This document shows positions 38,418 to 50,796 of a stretch of DNA of 64,000 bases, piece by piece. This DNA comes from Mycosarcoma maydis. Lineage: Eukaryota > Basidiomycota > Ustilaginomycetes > Ustilaginales. Below the pieces are notes generated by a model. That model saw only the letters and a program-made list of their open reading frames with translations. It did no database searches and was not told the origin of the DNA. The DNA is taken from the NCBI RefSeq assembly GCF_000328475.2, contig NC_026493.1, positions 248,001 to 312,000 of the forward strand. Reading direction: 5' to 3'. The position numbers and the translations under genes were made by a program. Within the stretch, counting starts at the first letter, position 1; the number at the start of each line of letters is the position of its first letter.

Positions 38418-38749
38418 ATGTCGTACCAAACAAGACCGGCAGGATCAGCACCGAGCGGTGGTGCAGGCTTGGGTGGGATGGCGTCTCGCAATCCGGTCAT
38501 GGAGTACATTTGCGCCGACTGCGCCGCCACCAACGAGATTCGACCCCGAGAACCCATCCGTTGCAGAGAATGCGGTCACCGTGTTATGTACAAGAAGAGG
38601 ACCAAGCGCATGGTACGTAATCGGTTCTCCAATATGCAACGTCGCACGTATGCACTAAGTTGACGTTTGTTGAGACAAGCTTGATGAATACTGACTTTGC
38701 CCCTGATCTCTGCTCGCCATGATGACAGTTGCACTTCGAAGCTCGCTAG
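38418..38749 (+). CDS. RPB12: RNA polymerase I/II/III common subunit Rpb12 (RPABC4)
   Basis: Two exons, 38418-38612 and 38729-38749, with a 116-bp intron (GTACGT ... GACAG). The joined protein has 71 residues. After a Gly/Ser-rich start comes the zinc ribbon [12 protein letters not shown] (C-x2-C) and [19 protein letters not shown] (second C-x2-C). The tiny second exon adds LHFEAR, matching the invariant basic tail of this subunit (RTKR..FxAR). Without splicing, the frame would run into unrelated sequence, so the intron is well supported. The protein is an essential shared subunit of the three nuclear RNA polymerases. It is also called Rpc10. Confidence 0.96.
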
Positions 38750-39919
38750 ATGAAGCTTTGACGGACCAGGCTCGTATATCAGAGATGTTGGCCCAGACGT
38801 TTGCCTGCGGAAGTCAGAGAACAAAGGACTTTGGACGAGTTGCAGACAAAAGGCTCTGGTCAACTTAGCGCCTGCGTACTGTCAGGCGCCGGTAATCATG
38901 GTTCAGCCAACAACATATGAACCACATACACTTGGCTATGGCGGGTTAGTCGCTGGGCTACACCGCCATTATTGTTTGCCCACAAAATCCGTTCCTCGTT
39001 ATTCGCCTTCCAACCACGTCAGCTTCTTGATACTTCTGCCGATGTTATCCGCTCTAACCGGGCAAAAGTTCTTCATCAACATGCTTCCGCCCTTCGCTTC
39101 GCGTTGTCTCACCATCCCATGGCTGTCATTCCGCGACGAAACTTTCTCGCTGTTTCGCGCTTCACTCTTTTCTCGTTGTATTGTCCTTCTCACTCTGTAC
39201 TCTTAGCATGCTCTCCAGAATCGATCACACATCAAACTCAAAAATGGGCCGTAGTAGAGTGTTTGTGCCGTTCGGAATGCTCTTGAGGGGTGAAAAGTGG
39301 CTGTGCCAGCATGGAACAAGAGGCAGAGGTCCTGAAAAGACCCCGTTACGACCACGTCAAGCAAGTACGCATTTCAAGCACTGTCGTGTGACCGTCCAGA
39401 TGAGGTTGCGACGTTTGAAGTGGTGCTTGGGGGCAAAGAGATGAGAGTGACGTCAATTGGGCGCCGTCGACGTCTTCTCCTGTTCGGCAAGCAGTTGAGA
39501 TCGGCTCGAAGGAGGCTGAGATTCGCGCTTGTGAGGATGGCAAAGACCGTTGCAAATCACGACGTTCACGATTCGTGATTCAATCTATCATTAATGATTC
39601 CAAGACGTGAGGCTGAGAAAATCACAATCGCGTTGACCTCCAGCGCCAATGCGAGATACGTAGGGTAGCAGTCACGAGTGTGCTATTCGTGATTCACGAT
39701 TGCATCGTGATTTGCGGGTGCTGCTTGCTGCGTGCGTGCGTGCGTGCGTGCGTGTGTTGGTGTGGAGAAAGCCAAAAAAAAAAAAAAAAGTACTGCGCGA
39801 TGCTGTCACTCACGACTGATTCGTGATTATTATCGTGATGCCCTCAAACCCCTTATCACCCACAGTCACATCGTCCCTCTCTCCCTCATCACCAAACTCA
39901 AACGACGACTGCAAAAAGT
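38750..39919. other. Intergenic with simple repeats
   Basis: No gene recognised. TCGTGATTCACGAT-like words lie at 39565-39580 and 39688-39703. A (GCGT)n run (39729-39754) and a 16-bp poly-A (39774-39789) lie upstream of GPC1. Confidence 0.6.
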
Positions 39920-41755
39920 ATGGAAACAGATACACTCGACGTTCCCGACTCTTCCTTCAGCCATGCTGACAGCGACGTCGCGTTCGGAGGAGCTGCGATG
40001 CGACGCGCCTCTTCGACATCTTCCACTTACTCTCACGTCTCGGATGTCTCTTCCTCTGGTGATGCTCTCAGACCCACCTTGTCTCGCGCGTCCAGTACAG
40101 CATGCTCGGACGATGGCTCGCTATCTACACCGTCCTTCCGCACTCATCACTCGAGTGCATCCGCATCCATGGAGGGCATCGATCTGCTTGGTTCTTCCGC
40201 TTCCGCCGCCGCGTTGCCTCTGAGTGGTAAGCGCTTACCCCTGCTTTCTTGCCAAGGCTTCCAGCTGACCTTTACTCTTCATTCACATCTAAACCCCCCA
40301 ACGCTTTAGACTTGTTCGAGACCTATTTTTCACCGCGCATCGACCTCGCCGGGCGCAAGTGGTCCGCCTTTTCCGGCGACATGCGTTCGCGCGCACGTCG
40401 GAGGCGCGAAGAGCTCGTCCGCAAAGCGCGTTCCAAACGAGAGTTGCAGCAGATGGACGATGAACTCACCAAGATGCGCTTACGCGTCTCTAAACGTATC
40501 GAAAACCTGCAACAGAAATGGATGGATGCTAAGGTGGTCCGTTTGCGCGACAAGATCTCGTTCGTCGTGGGCGTATGCAACCTCGTGGTTAGCTCATTGG
40601 TCTTTGCGCTCAGACCCGAGCTGATACCGACATTGTACTCGCTTCTGGCGCTGTACTTCTTACCACTGAGGGTGTGGTCGTATACCAGCAAAAAGTGGCA
40701 TTACTTTTTGTTTGACTTCTGCTATTTCTTGAACGTCGCCAATTTGCTCTTCATTTGGGTGTTTCCCAGCTCGGAATTCTTATTCACTGTGTAAGTGTTT
40801 CGTCCTATTCTGGTCGCCCTCCATGTGCAGTCGATACTAATGCATTCCTGTCTGCTGGGGTTACCACATGAACAGGTGCTACTGTGCTGCACACGGCCCG
40901 CTGGCGTTCAGTGTCGCCACATGGCGTAATAGTCTGGTCTTCCACTCGCTCGAAAAAATGACTTCGCTCTTCATCCACCTCTACCCACCTTTCGTCTTCA
41001 CCACCATGGTCCACTTTATGCCGCACGATGAGGCGGTCTCGAGGTTCCCAGCTTTGAAGAATCTGATCACATTGAACGGATACACGAGTTTCTGGTTTGT
41101 AAGTCGCCGCTTGCCTTGGTTGTTTTCTTCTTGTTAGCCGACTCAGTTTCTGCTCAGAGCCAGCTGAACTCACCATTTGGCTCTTTCTGCCGAGGGCACA
41201 CAGAACGTGACGATCTACCTAATCTGGCAACTGGTCTATTACGAACTCATCGTGATCCGCAAGAAAAGCAAGATCGAAACAGGAGAACGGATCAATTCAT
41301 ACTCGACCATGAGCAAAGGCAAAGGCCCAGTTGCCAACTTGCTCGGGAAAGCACCACCCAAAAGAAGGGAACCAGCATTCATGCTGCTGCAATTCGTCTA
41401 TACCATCATCACCACCTTGCCGGCACCGTTGCTGCTCTATCCGAACAGAACGGCTTCCGCAGTCTTCTTTGCCGGCATTTTCGTTATCAGTGTATGGAAC
41501 GGTGCTTCGTACTACGTCGAAGTGTTTGGAAGGAGGTTTGAAAAGGAGTTGTTGCAGTTGAGGAGCGAGTTGGAGCTCATCCGTACCGCCGAGAAGGTGG
41601 TAGCTGATGCCGGCAAGAAGCACAAGTCTGGAATGGAACAGGAAGGGCATGTGGAAGAGGATCGAGACGAGGATAAGGAGCAACAGGCTGCGGCTGCGGC
41701 TGCGGCTGCGGCTAGTGGTTTGCCGCAAGCTGGAGAGAATAAGAAGGATCAGTAA
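39920..41755 (+). CDS. GPC1: Glycerophosphocholine acyltransferase Gpc1 (DUF2838)
   Basis: Four exons: 39920-40226, 40310-40790, 40876-41098, 41204-41755 (phases 1, 2, 0; donors GTAAGC, GTAAGT, GTAAGT). The joined protein has 520 residues. A disordered Ser-rich N-terminus (about 1-100) precedes DLFETYFSPRIDLAGRKW, a basic coiled-coil stretch (QQMDDELTKMRLRVSKRIEN) and several membrane helices. Family signatures are WHYFLFDFCYFLNVANL, CAAHGPLAFSVATWRNSLVFH and SLEKMTSLFIHLYPP. The C-terminus is a charged coil ending in an Ala run and KKDQ. The yeast enzyme (YGR149W) acylates glycerophosphocholine to lyso-PC in a phosphatidylcholine remodelling pathway at the ER. Exon 4 could instead start at 41195 (GAG acceptor), adding GTQ in frame. 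It is convergent with ERB1, 198 bp apart. Confidence 0.92.
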
Positions 41756-41953
41756 GCCGACAGCCGCGACTCGTTGAACCAGTCAACAGCCTCACTAACC
41801 TTGAATGGCACACGGTCAAATTCACGCACACATGCAGTCCACACACCGCACGCACAAAAACTCAAGAACAATCGCGAGATGATCAGGCTTTTTGTGGCTA
41901 CATGTCCAAAAATGGAGAATGACTCAAAGGAACAAGCACCTCGCATTGCGTCT

Positions 41954-44752
41954 CTACGTTGTCCACAGAAGTGCGTTACCGTCAGCACCCGCAGAGAACA
42001 ACCACGGCTGATTGGGGTGCCACTTGACGTCCAACACGCCAAGGCCATTCTTGACCTCGTGGCCCCTGAGCACTTTCAACGGAACCAGGGTGAGGTTCTC
42101 TCCATAATCGGCACCAACCTTGGCGTAGAAGAGCTGCAGCGTTCCATCGTCACTTGCATCAGCGACGAGGTTCCAGCTGGTACTAAAGTGAACCGACCTG
42201 ATCGCCCTAGCGTGGTACTTCAACACCTTGTACGGTCGCGCCGAGAGGTCGAGATCGAACCAGGCAAGTTTCTTATCGTAGCTTCCTACCATGAGATGAT
42301 CACCCGAGGGGTGGACGTCGAGTGTCGAGATCCATTTGAAGCCCGACTGCAGCGTCTTGATGAGCGACTGCGCCATAAGATCGTAGATGCGGATGTAGCG
42401 TTGGGTGGCGACAAAGATCCATGGTTTGGTCGGGTGGAAGACGAGTTTCTGAATCGACGATCCCTTTGACGCCTTTCGGAACGGAGACTGAGATCGGTGT
42501 TTCGAGAGTTGGTGGATGAGCAAACCCGCCGAGCCCGCAGCCGAGTCAGGACAGACGGTGGCAAAGTAGTCGCCCTTGTTGTGCCAGACCACCGTCTTGA
42601 GGTTGGCGGCGGAGGGAGAGGTGATGTTGAGATGCATGGCGACACCGGTACGACGTTCCGCTTCCGAAGGACGAGTCCAAGCGACGGGCGAGCGCGCGTC
42701 CGGTTTGCTGGGCATCGAGGTCGCCGCTGCCGAGGTGGCGTAGAGGAACGATGCGGTTGAGGTGGCCGTAGCACCGCTGGAGGAAGAGGCCGATTTCGAA
42801 GATATGGCATTGGCTGATGTCTTTGCGTAGTTCTGCGTCTGCGGTGGTGCGATCACGGCGACCCGACCGTGGACAACAGCGGTGAAGAGCGAGTAGTTCT
42901 TGGTCGGACACCAGGCGATCGAATGTACGGCGGAACGTTCGGCCTTGGGCATACCTTCGCACACATCCCATGAGGCGGTACATCTTCCGATCGCTACATC
43001 CCACAATCTCGCGCGTCCATCATCGCCACCCGTCACGAGCCAATTACCCGTCGGGTCGACCGACAAACAGCGCACGCGCCCGCCGTCCGGATGGACATAC
43101 ACCACGCTCGTCGTGATGGGGAACGGCCTGAGCTCCTTCGGTGATGGCAGCTTGGGCAACAGGTTTTCCGGATTGTGAATATCCAACTTCTTGCGCATCA
43201 TCCTAGGCGCCAAATACAGATCCAGGCATCGCTCGAAGCGTTCCTGGACAAAGTTTTGATAGGCACCGACGCGACGCAACGAATCGTGTTTGGTAGGCAG
43301 GAAGTTTTGCTTGCGGTCCTCGGCTTCGGCCTCTTGCCATTCCTTTTGCTCCTGCTCGTTGAACAGGTACTCTGCCGGTGGGTTGTACGACTCGGCGTGA
43401 CCGGGGAGCGCAAGCTTGGGCGCCGCCATGACTGCCCACGGGCTACGCGTGTCGTTCTCGTGAGCGTCAGCCCAGATGTTGTAAAACTTGGGTTTGGCGT
43501 CCTTGTTGGCAGCTGCACCGGGCACGATGCGACCCTCGCGGATGGCACGAACGATCTTCATGACCTTCTTGTGCTCCCATTTACTGGGTACAAAGCGTGA
43601 CTTGGGTTCCGGTCGACCGCTCAATGCTGTCTGCATGACCTTGTCTTCGCCGGTAAACCAATCGACGTAGTCTTCATACGGGTCGTAAGCGTCATCTGGG
43701 ATCTCGGCGTTCTGGAGCTTGCGAATAATGGCCAGTTCCTCGTCGCTCAACCGAACGTCTTTGCCGGTAGACTTGTCACGCGCAGAGAACCATGCCTCGC
43801 CATCGCCGTCTACCGTGTCGAGGAACTTGTCCAGCTCGTCCTTGGTGGCTGGCTTCATCACCTTGCGTCCGTTGATGTCATAGCCAATGTGCGGCAGGTC
43901 GTCGTACCATTCGAGCGGAACGTTGCCGATCCTGTTTTCTGGATCCTCTGTGCTGCTGTCCGAGTCATAGGCTGCATCGATCTCGGGGTAGACACGCTTC
44001 ATCTCGCCGGTTATCTCGCTGCGCTTGAAGACACCCTTGGCCGAGCCGTCTGGGTTGCGAACACGCAGATCAAACGCCTGTGCTGCTTGAGAACGCGGGA
44101 TGCCGAGCTTGTTGGTGGCCGAGAGCGAGCCCGAGTGCTCATCCGGCTTGGAAGAGTAGCGCGACATCATACGTGATAACTCCTCGTCGATGCTGGTCTG
44201 CGAAGCGTCGCTGCGAGCAGCAAAAGCGGAAGCACGCTCGTCTTCGTCAGCCGAATCGTAGGCCAGATCACCTTCGTCGGCATCGTCGTCAAAGTCAGAA
44301 TTATCAATGTCGGAAGAGTTGTAGCCTTCTTCTGAGGAGTCGTCTTCTTCTACTTGAATGTCATGCACTTGTGTGGATGCTTGTTTGTTATTGTCACTGT
44401 CTACCTCCTCCTGAGCTCCTGGCTCGTCTTCATCTTCCACATCTTGATCATCGTCGCTGTCTTCGAGATCGATCTCGGGGAAATCGTCCTGTTCGTTGTC
44501 GTTGTCGTCGTCGTCGTTGGCATCATCGTCGCCACTGTCGGACTCCAGATCAAGCTCGCCATCCTCTTCACCGTCATCTGAAACAACAAGATCAAGCTCG
44601 AGCGCTTTTGTCTTGCCCTTGCCCTTGACGTTGGCGGCGACTGACGCTCTTGTGGTGGGGTTCGTGGCTGTGGGCAGGTTGCGCTTCCTCTTTGCAGCGC
44701 CGCTGCGCGCAGCAGAGGCTGACGCTGAGCTGGAAGAGGACGGTCGCACCAT
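41954..44752 (-). CDS. ERB1: Ribosome biogenesis protein Erb1 (BOP1 homologue)
   Basis: 932 residues, single exon. A long acidic N-terminus (about 50-190, many D/E runs) follows a basic start (AAKRKRNLP). The BOP1NT domain runs from about 240 (KRVYPEIDAAYDSDSS, GNVPLEWYDDLPHIGYDING, DPYEDYVDWFTGE, FVPSKWEHKKVMKIVRAI). It is followed by a WD40 propeller (CLSVDPTGNWLVTGGDDG, RLWDV, WISTLDVHPSGDHLMVGSYD, ending QPWLFSAGADGNALLWTT). Erb1 with Nop7 and Ytm1 forms the PeBoW complex for 27S pre-rRNA processing and 60S assembly in the nucleolus. The frame is open to 44842 but with a TTG; the first ATG is 44752 (MVRPSSSS). It is divergent from ARP4. Confidence 0.96.
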   Translation of the reverse strand: MVRPSSSSSASASAARSGAAKRKRNLPTATNPTTRASVAANVKGKGKTKALELDLVVSDDGEEDGELDLESDSGDDDANDDDDNDNEQDDFPEIDLEDSDDDQDVEDEDEPGAQEEVDSDNNKQASTQVHDIQVEEDDSSEEGYNSSDIDNSDFDDDADEGDLAYDSADEDERASAFAARSDASQTSIDEELSRMMSRYSSKPDEHSGSLSATNKLGIPRSQAAQAFDLRVRNPDGSAKGVFKRSEITGEMKRVYPEIDAAYDSDSSTEDPENRIGNVPLEWYDDLPHIGYDINGRKVMKPATKDELDKFLDTVDGDGEAWFSARDKSTGKDVRLSDEELAIIRKLQNAEIPDDAYDPYEDYVDWFTGEDKVMQTALSGRPEPKSRFVPSKWEHKKVMKIVRAIREGRIVPGAAANKDAKPKFYNIWADAHENDTRSPWAVMAAPKLALPGHAESYNPPAEYLFNEQEQKEWQEAEAEDRKQNFLPTKHDSLRRVGAYQNFVQERFERCLDLYLAPRMMRKKLDIHNPENLLPKLPSPKELRPFPITTSVVYVHPDGGRVRCLSVDPTGNWLVTGGDDGRARLWDVAIGRCTASWDVCEGMPKAERSAVHSIAWCPTKNYSLFTAVVHGRVAVIAPPQTQNYAKTSANAISSKSASSSSGATATSTASFLYATSAAATSMPSKPDARSPVAWTRPSEAERRTGVAMHLNITSPSAANLKTVVWHNKGDYFATVCPDSAAGSAGLLIHQLSKHRSQSPFRKASKGSSIQKLVFHPTKPWIFVATQRYIRIYDLMAQSLIKTLQSGFKWISTLDVHPSGDHLMVGSYDKKLAWFDLDLSARPYKVLKYHARAIRSVHFSTSWNLVADASDDGTLQLFYAKVGADYGENLTLVPLKVLRGHEVKNGLGVLDVKWHPNQPWLFSAGADGNALLWTT

Positions 44753-45231
44753 ATTTGAGGATACGTTAGCCTTGGTCGTGATCGAAGCCAGTATCAATAG
44801 AGGATACGGTACGATAGGTGGTTGGGATACGGTCGAGATCAAGTGGTAAGAGAGCCGTGCTGAGTGCTTCTGTAAATCAGTAAGGGTTCACAATTTTTGA
44901 GAAGAAACAGCGTTTTTTCCATTGATTTTTTTTCGGTCGAAATTTTGCCGTTGCAGCAGCAGCAGCAGTCACAAGTTGTGAGTGTGAGTTGTGGAGTCGA
45001 AGTCATTACGATTCTCGGCCGGATGGAAGAAGATCGCGTCGCGAGGCAGAGAGTCGTGAGTGCGAATGGGCAGATGAACGAGCTTGAGCCATCTCGATCG
45101 CGCTTCAGCATAATACACCTTGTGGACCACATCTTCAGCCCCACTGCTTCAGCTTCGATAGGCAGTGCTAATCGTAACACGACCAACAAACAGCATTCCT
45201 ACCACATCCCAGTGAAGCGGTCCATATCACA
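44753..45231. promoter_or_regulatory. Divergent promoter ERB1/ARP4
   Basis: 479 bp between divergent ATGs, with a GCA-rich run (about 44955-44967) and related GTCGTGAG/GTGAGT words rather than full TTCACGA arrays. No TATA box, as is common for housekeeping genes. Confidence 0.5.
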
Positions 45232-46836
45232 ATGCCTGGCGTATACGGAGGCGACGAGATCAACGCGCTTGTCATCGATGCTGGTCACTCTTCCAGCCGG
45301 GTCGGTTGGGCCGGCGAAGATGCACCCCGTGTAGTGCTTCCGTCTTACTACGGCCACACATCCATCACCGATGATGCTATTGCCGAACTCGAGTCCCAAG
45401 CCGCTTTCGCTACATCATCCTCGTCCACCGTCGAACCCACCGAACGCGCGGAACCCGTGGATGGTGACGAGACCATGGCCGACGGCCAAGCACTCTCCAC
45501 GTCCAACGGCAACGGCGGAGCGGCTGCAACCCAAGAAGCGTCCGACCACCGACTCAGGCAAGCACGCGCCAAATCCGCCAGCAAGACGCTGCGCTTTTCG
45601 GTCGATCGCGAAAAGAAGCGTCGGCGCTTCGTCGGCGACAATGAGCTGAACCTGTACCGGACCAACCTCGAGATTGCGCCCATCTTTGACGACGACGGCA
45701 TGCTCGCCGATGCATCTGCATTTGCACAGCTGTGTTCGTTTGGTCTGGATTCGTTGTCGTGCGATGCAAGCGAGCATCCGTTGCTGCTGACCGAGCCAGC
45801 GTGGAACTCACGCGAGTCGAGGGAGAAGCTCACCGAGCTGGCGTTTGAGACGCTTGGTAGTCCTGCGTTCTACTTGGCCAACCGATCTGTGCTCAGCAGT
45901 TTCGCTGCAGGCAAGCCGAGCAGCTTGGTGATCGATGTCGGCAGCACCAACGTGTCGACGATCCCGATCGTCGACGGGTTTATTCTTCGAAAAGGCATTT
46001 ACAGGCACAACAACGGCGGCGAAGCGATCAACCGTGCACTGCTGTACAGTCTGCACCATGGACGCGGAGCGACGTTTGCGGGCGTGACGCCGCAGTACGT
46101 CATCAAGAGTCGAAGCTCGGTTGACCCTGGAACGCCGGCCAATGTGGTCCTGAGGCAGGAGCGCGTGCAAGGTGCCAGCTCTTCCTTCCGCAGCTACCAC
46201 ATCAATCGCGTTGTCAACGACTTCAAGGAGAGCGTAGCACAGGTGTTGGAGGTGCCGTGGGATGATCAGCAGGCGCAATTCCGAAGTGGACGAATGTACG
46301 AGTTCCCAGACGGCTACAATGACGCGTTTGGCGTAGAGCGACTTCGGGCTGCCGAGGTGCTCTTCACGCCTGCGCTGTGGAATGGTGTTTCATCGAGCGA
46401 GAGCTTCGGTGCTGTGCTGCATGCATCGTCTCAGCCGTCGTCCGAGGCTGGGGCTGTCAACGGCGGATCGGTAAGCGCAGCTGGTGCGACGAGCGTTGCA
46501 GGCGGAAAAGCGGCTATTGGATTGGCGGATATGGTGCTCTCCTCGATCAACGCCGTCGATGTCGACTCGCGACCGTCACTCTACGGTAACATTGTGCTCG
46601 TCGGCGGCAGCTCGCTCATCCAAGGTCTCTCTGATCGACTCAGCTACGAACTCGGCGTCAAAGCTCCCAACCAGAAAATCAAAATCCACTCGCCCGGCAA
46701 TACCACCGAACGAAGACACTCGTCTTGGCTCGGCGCAAGCATCTTGGCCAGTCTCGGCACCTTCCATCAACTCTGGATCTCCAAACAAGAGTACGAAGAG
46801 CATGGCGCTGCCATCGTTCATGCTCGATGCAAATGA
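45232..46836 (+). CDS. ARP4: Actin-related protein Arp4 (NuA4/SWR1/INO80 subunit)
   Basis: 534 residues, single exon. The start MPGVYGGDEINALVIDAG followed by GWAGEDAPRVVLPS is diagnostic for Arp4. An acidic, low-complexity insert (about 60-105) separates it from the actin fold. Later landmarks are LLLTEPAWNSRESREKLTEL, LVIDVGSTNVSTIPIVDG and the C-terminal VLVGGSSLIQGLSDRL with SWLGASILASLGTF. It is nuclear; in yeast it is a shared subunit of the NuA4 acetyltransferase and the SWR1 and INO80 remodellers, and binds chromatin. Slightly longer than yeast Arp4 because of Ser/Ala inserts. It is tail-to-tail with the dehydrogenase gene. Confidence 0.96.
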   Translation: MPGVYGGDEINALVIDAGHSSSRVGWAGEDAPRVVLPSYYGHTSITDDAIAELESQAAFATSSSSTVEPTERAEPVDGDETMADGQALSTSNGNGGAAATQEASDHRLRQARAKSASKTLRFSVDREKKRRRFVGDNELNLYRTNLEIAPIFDDDGMLADASAFAQLCSFGLDSLSCDASEHPLLLTEPAWNSRESREKLTELAFETLGSPAFYLANRSVLSSFAAGKPSSLVIDVGSTNVSTIPIVDGFILRKGIYRHNNGGEAINRALLYSLHHGRGATFAGVTPQYVIKSRSSVDPGTPANVVLRQERVQGASSSFRSYHINRVVNDFKESVAQVLEVPWDDQQAQFRSGRMYEFPDGYNDAFGVERLRAAEVLFTPALWNGVSSSESFGAVLHASSQPSSEAGAVNGGSVSAAGATSVAGGKAAIGLADMVLSSINAVDVDSRPSLYGNIVLVGGSSLIQGLSDRLSYELGVKAPNQKIKIHSPGNTTERRHSSWLGASILASLGTFHQLWISKQEYEEHGAAIVHARCK

Positions 46837-47146
46837 TTTGGCCTTCGTTCCTTATGTGTGTTGCATCCTCTTGGTCACGCTCGACTCGAATTTGATCCTT
46901 TCATATCTTGGCCCTCTGTGACCCATGTCTGCTCTTGGCTTGGTGCTGTGACATCAAAAGTGAGAATCTCGGCTTAGGTTCGCGGTTGCTGCATTTATCG
47001 TCGTTGCACTATCCAGCCCGTCACTCTCATCAAAGTCTTGGTCTGGCACCGCTTCACTCAGACCACAAATCACACACACTACCCGTCTTGACAATACACC
47101 AGATGCTATTTCACAACAAGACTGCGGTGAAAGTTTTTTCTTTCTT
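46837..47146. other. Convergent 3' intergenic region
   Basis: 310 bp between the stops of ARP4 and the short-chain dehydrogenase. I see no repeat or gene in it. Confidence 0.6.
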
Positions 47147-48223
<1,077 letters not shown>

Positions 48224-50796
48224 TTTGTTTAAGAATGTAGAAACGTTAGTGGAAAGAGGACGGGTGAACAGAAGACCGAGACGTTCGAGACGATGGTGAT
48301 GGAGAGAGGGAGAGAGGGAGAGGCAGCGAAGAGGCAGATGCCAGTGGTCAAGGCACAGCCAAAGGACTATATAGGACAGCGCGAATTGTTCCAGGCTCTT
48401 CCTGACAGGGTCGAGTGAGCGTCAGCGATTGAAGAGGTGGGGCGAGGCTTGGGCGCGTGGGAAAGCAGCTCACAGGAACGGAGCAAGCTACCGAAGCGAG
48501 CACCACTCACGACTCGAAAGTTCGGAACGATTCATCTGAGCTTCATTCGTGATTCACGATTGGCTTCCAGCTGCGCTGCGAGATTGCAACACAGTACAGC
48601 ACTGTACGCGCCGAGAGACGTTTGCGGTTCAGTGAGATCATGAATCGTGCAAGTTGGGCTTGGCCTGAGCGTAGGTTTCAAGGTGGAGTTTCTCATTCTG
48701 GCGCACAGAGAGCACAGAGAGCACAGAGCACAGAGAAGGAGGACCAAGGCTGCTGATTCACCAGCAAGGGGTCCAATCGTGAATACGCGATGCAGCGTCA
48801 CAAGCTTGGCTTGTTTTGGTCGCTTGAGCTGGTGCTGGTGCTGGAGCTGCAGCTGCAACTCGAGCCTGGCCTAGCCTCCACACTGTGCGCTTTGGTGAAT
48901 GCGATGGCACGCGCCACCTCGTACAATCTGCAATTGTGCTCCGCTTCCAGCCTGCTAAGGCAAGCAGGTCAACACAGCCATCTGGAAGACTGATCAACAA
49001 CAAAAGACAACCTCAGATTCGTCACTCGAGCTTGTTTACCCCAATCTTACAATGCCAATCGTCAACGACCTGTGACTGTTGGGCCTGCATCTCCTACAGA
49101 GAGCCAGAAGATGGTCAAAGGTGCACTATGGCAGGCTGTGGAATGATCTAGTTCGAGAGGCGCTAGAGGCTCGTTTCGGTCTACACTGCAATTCACGATT
49201 GTGGGGCGATACAATGGGCACAGAAGTTAATCATGACGCGCGCACGGGGCAGCAGACACGCCCACGATCGCTGATCAGATGGAAAGAAATCCAAGTCGAT
49301 CCACAACCCTAGGTCAACTCAAGATCGCGAAGCGCATCATAGTCATGAGTGGGTTCCATGTGGCTGACCAAGCCAGATGATCCAGCGCCAACTGTCTTCT
49401 TGTGCCTCCTCCCAAGGGTCATGTTTCGAGAAGCTTCGCTGCACGCTGGATCCGATCGGGACAATCGGTATCTCTGATGCTTCATCACGTGGACGCGTAA
49501 GATCGGGCCACGACATCGCTCAGCATGGCTGAGCTTGGCTTGCACTCATTCGCTCCAACAGCTCACAACCTCGATCTCGGCGACTTTCCCCTCTTCCTTT
49601 ATCACTCAGGGTGCATAGAGCGACAGCAGAACTCGACCCTGGGCCAAATTGGCTGACGAATCTTGCCCTGACCCGAGTGGAACCGATCGGGGTCTTTCCT
49701 CTCGGTAGCTGTAGCGCCAGCTTGAACGTCGATGTGGCCTCGCATCATCGCTAGTTACCACTATTGGCTGTGATCCACGGCGATTTTATAGATGATCTAA
49801 GCGAGTCTTCTTGAGCCTCTGGAATCCAGGAGAGCGAGTGAGAGAAACTGGCAATCAGCACGTCTTGGCTACCATGTTGGAAGGGTCAGTCAGCCTTGAA
49901 ACGCTTCCACTCACGACTCTGTCACTCGAGACTGGGCGCCAAGTCGTAAGTGCAATCTGCCAACCCTATCTTGGCCACAGCCGTCATAATCAAATCGCGC
50001 GCGCTAGTTATCATAGCCAGTCGGGAATTTTGCACAGGGCGCACGACTTCGGTGTTGGTCAGTGACGGGTCGTGTTAACTTAACTTAGCGAGGGCTGTGC
50101 CGTTTGTTGTAGTTTTGTGCATTAAGCGTAAGTTGACGATTGGAGCGCGCGAAGAAAATGCTGATTCGATCCTCTTGCTGTGTTGCCACCGTTGCTCCTC
50201 ATTCGTGATTTGCTGAATCGTGAGTCTCCGTAAAGATGGTCGATGCTAGTCGAGTCCTGCCTGGCCCGTCATAGCAAGGGTCCTCGTCGATGAGGACCAA
50301 GATGCTTGGCATCCAGCAACGCACTCTCCTCTCCTCTCGCTACCATCGCCCATCTTCCATCCGCCGTTTGGCTTAGCCTTGCTTTTGGCCAAGACAAGCT
50401 TTGCAACGAGCTCCTTCTCCGCTTACATTTCTTGAGGTTTTGCAGATCACCATCTGCAACAAGACTCTGTGCACCGTTTGCTTGATAGTGAGACTGCACA
50501 CGACGGCTTCGCACCTATTTCAGACCAATCTTGTTGCTTATCGTCAACGATTCCTTTCTGGCTCTTCCGTCTTGCAAGCATTGTCGGCACCACAAACGAC
50601 TCAGCCACACGTACCTGTGCACCCAGCATCACGTCATCAACCACGACCTTGCCCGACTGGTATCTTGTAGCTTTCTTTTGCACTTCTCAGTGACACGAGC
50701 GCACGCCAACCACCATCACCGAGATCCACTCGTATCTTGGCAGCTCATCTTCAACTCGATTCCCAGTCTCACTGTCGTCACGGTCTCACTGTCGTC
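48224..50796. other. 2.6-kb intergenic region
   Basis: Between the divergent dehydrogenase and the type II membrane protein. TCGTGATTCACGAT lies at 48547-48560. A GAGCACAGA tandem run lies at about 48702-48735 and a GCTGGTGCTGG run near 48830. No gene recognised. Confidence 0.6.
48367..48372 (-). promoter_or_regulatory. TATA box of the short-chain dehydrogenase
   Basis: TATATA, about 145 bp before the ATG at 48223, in an otherwise GA-rich leader (GAGAGAGGGAGAG runs at 48300-48325). Confidence 0.5.
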
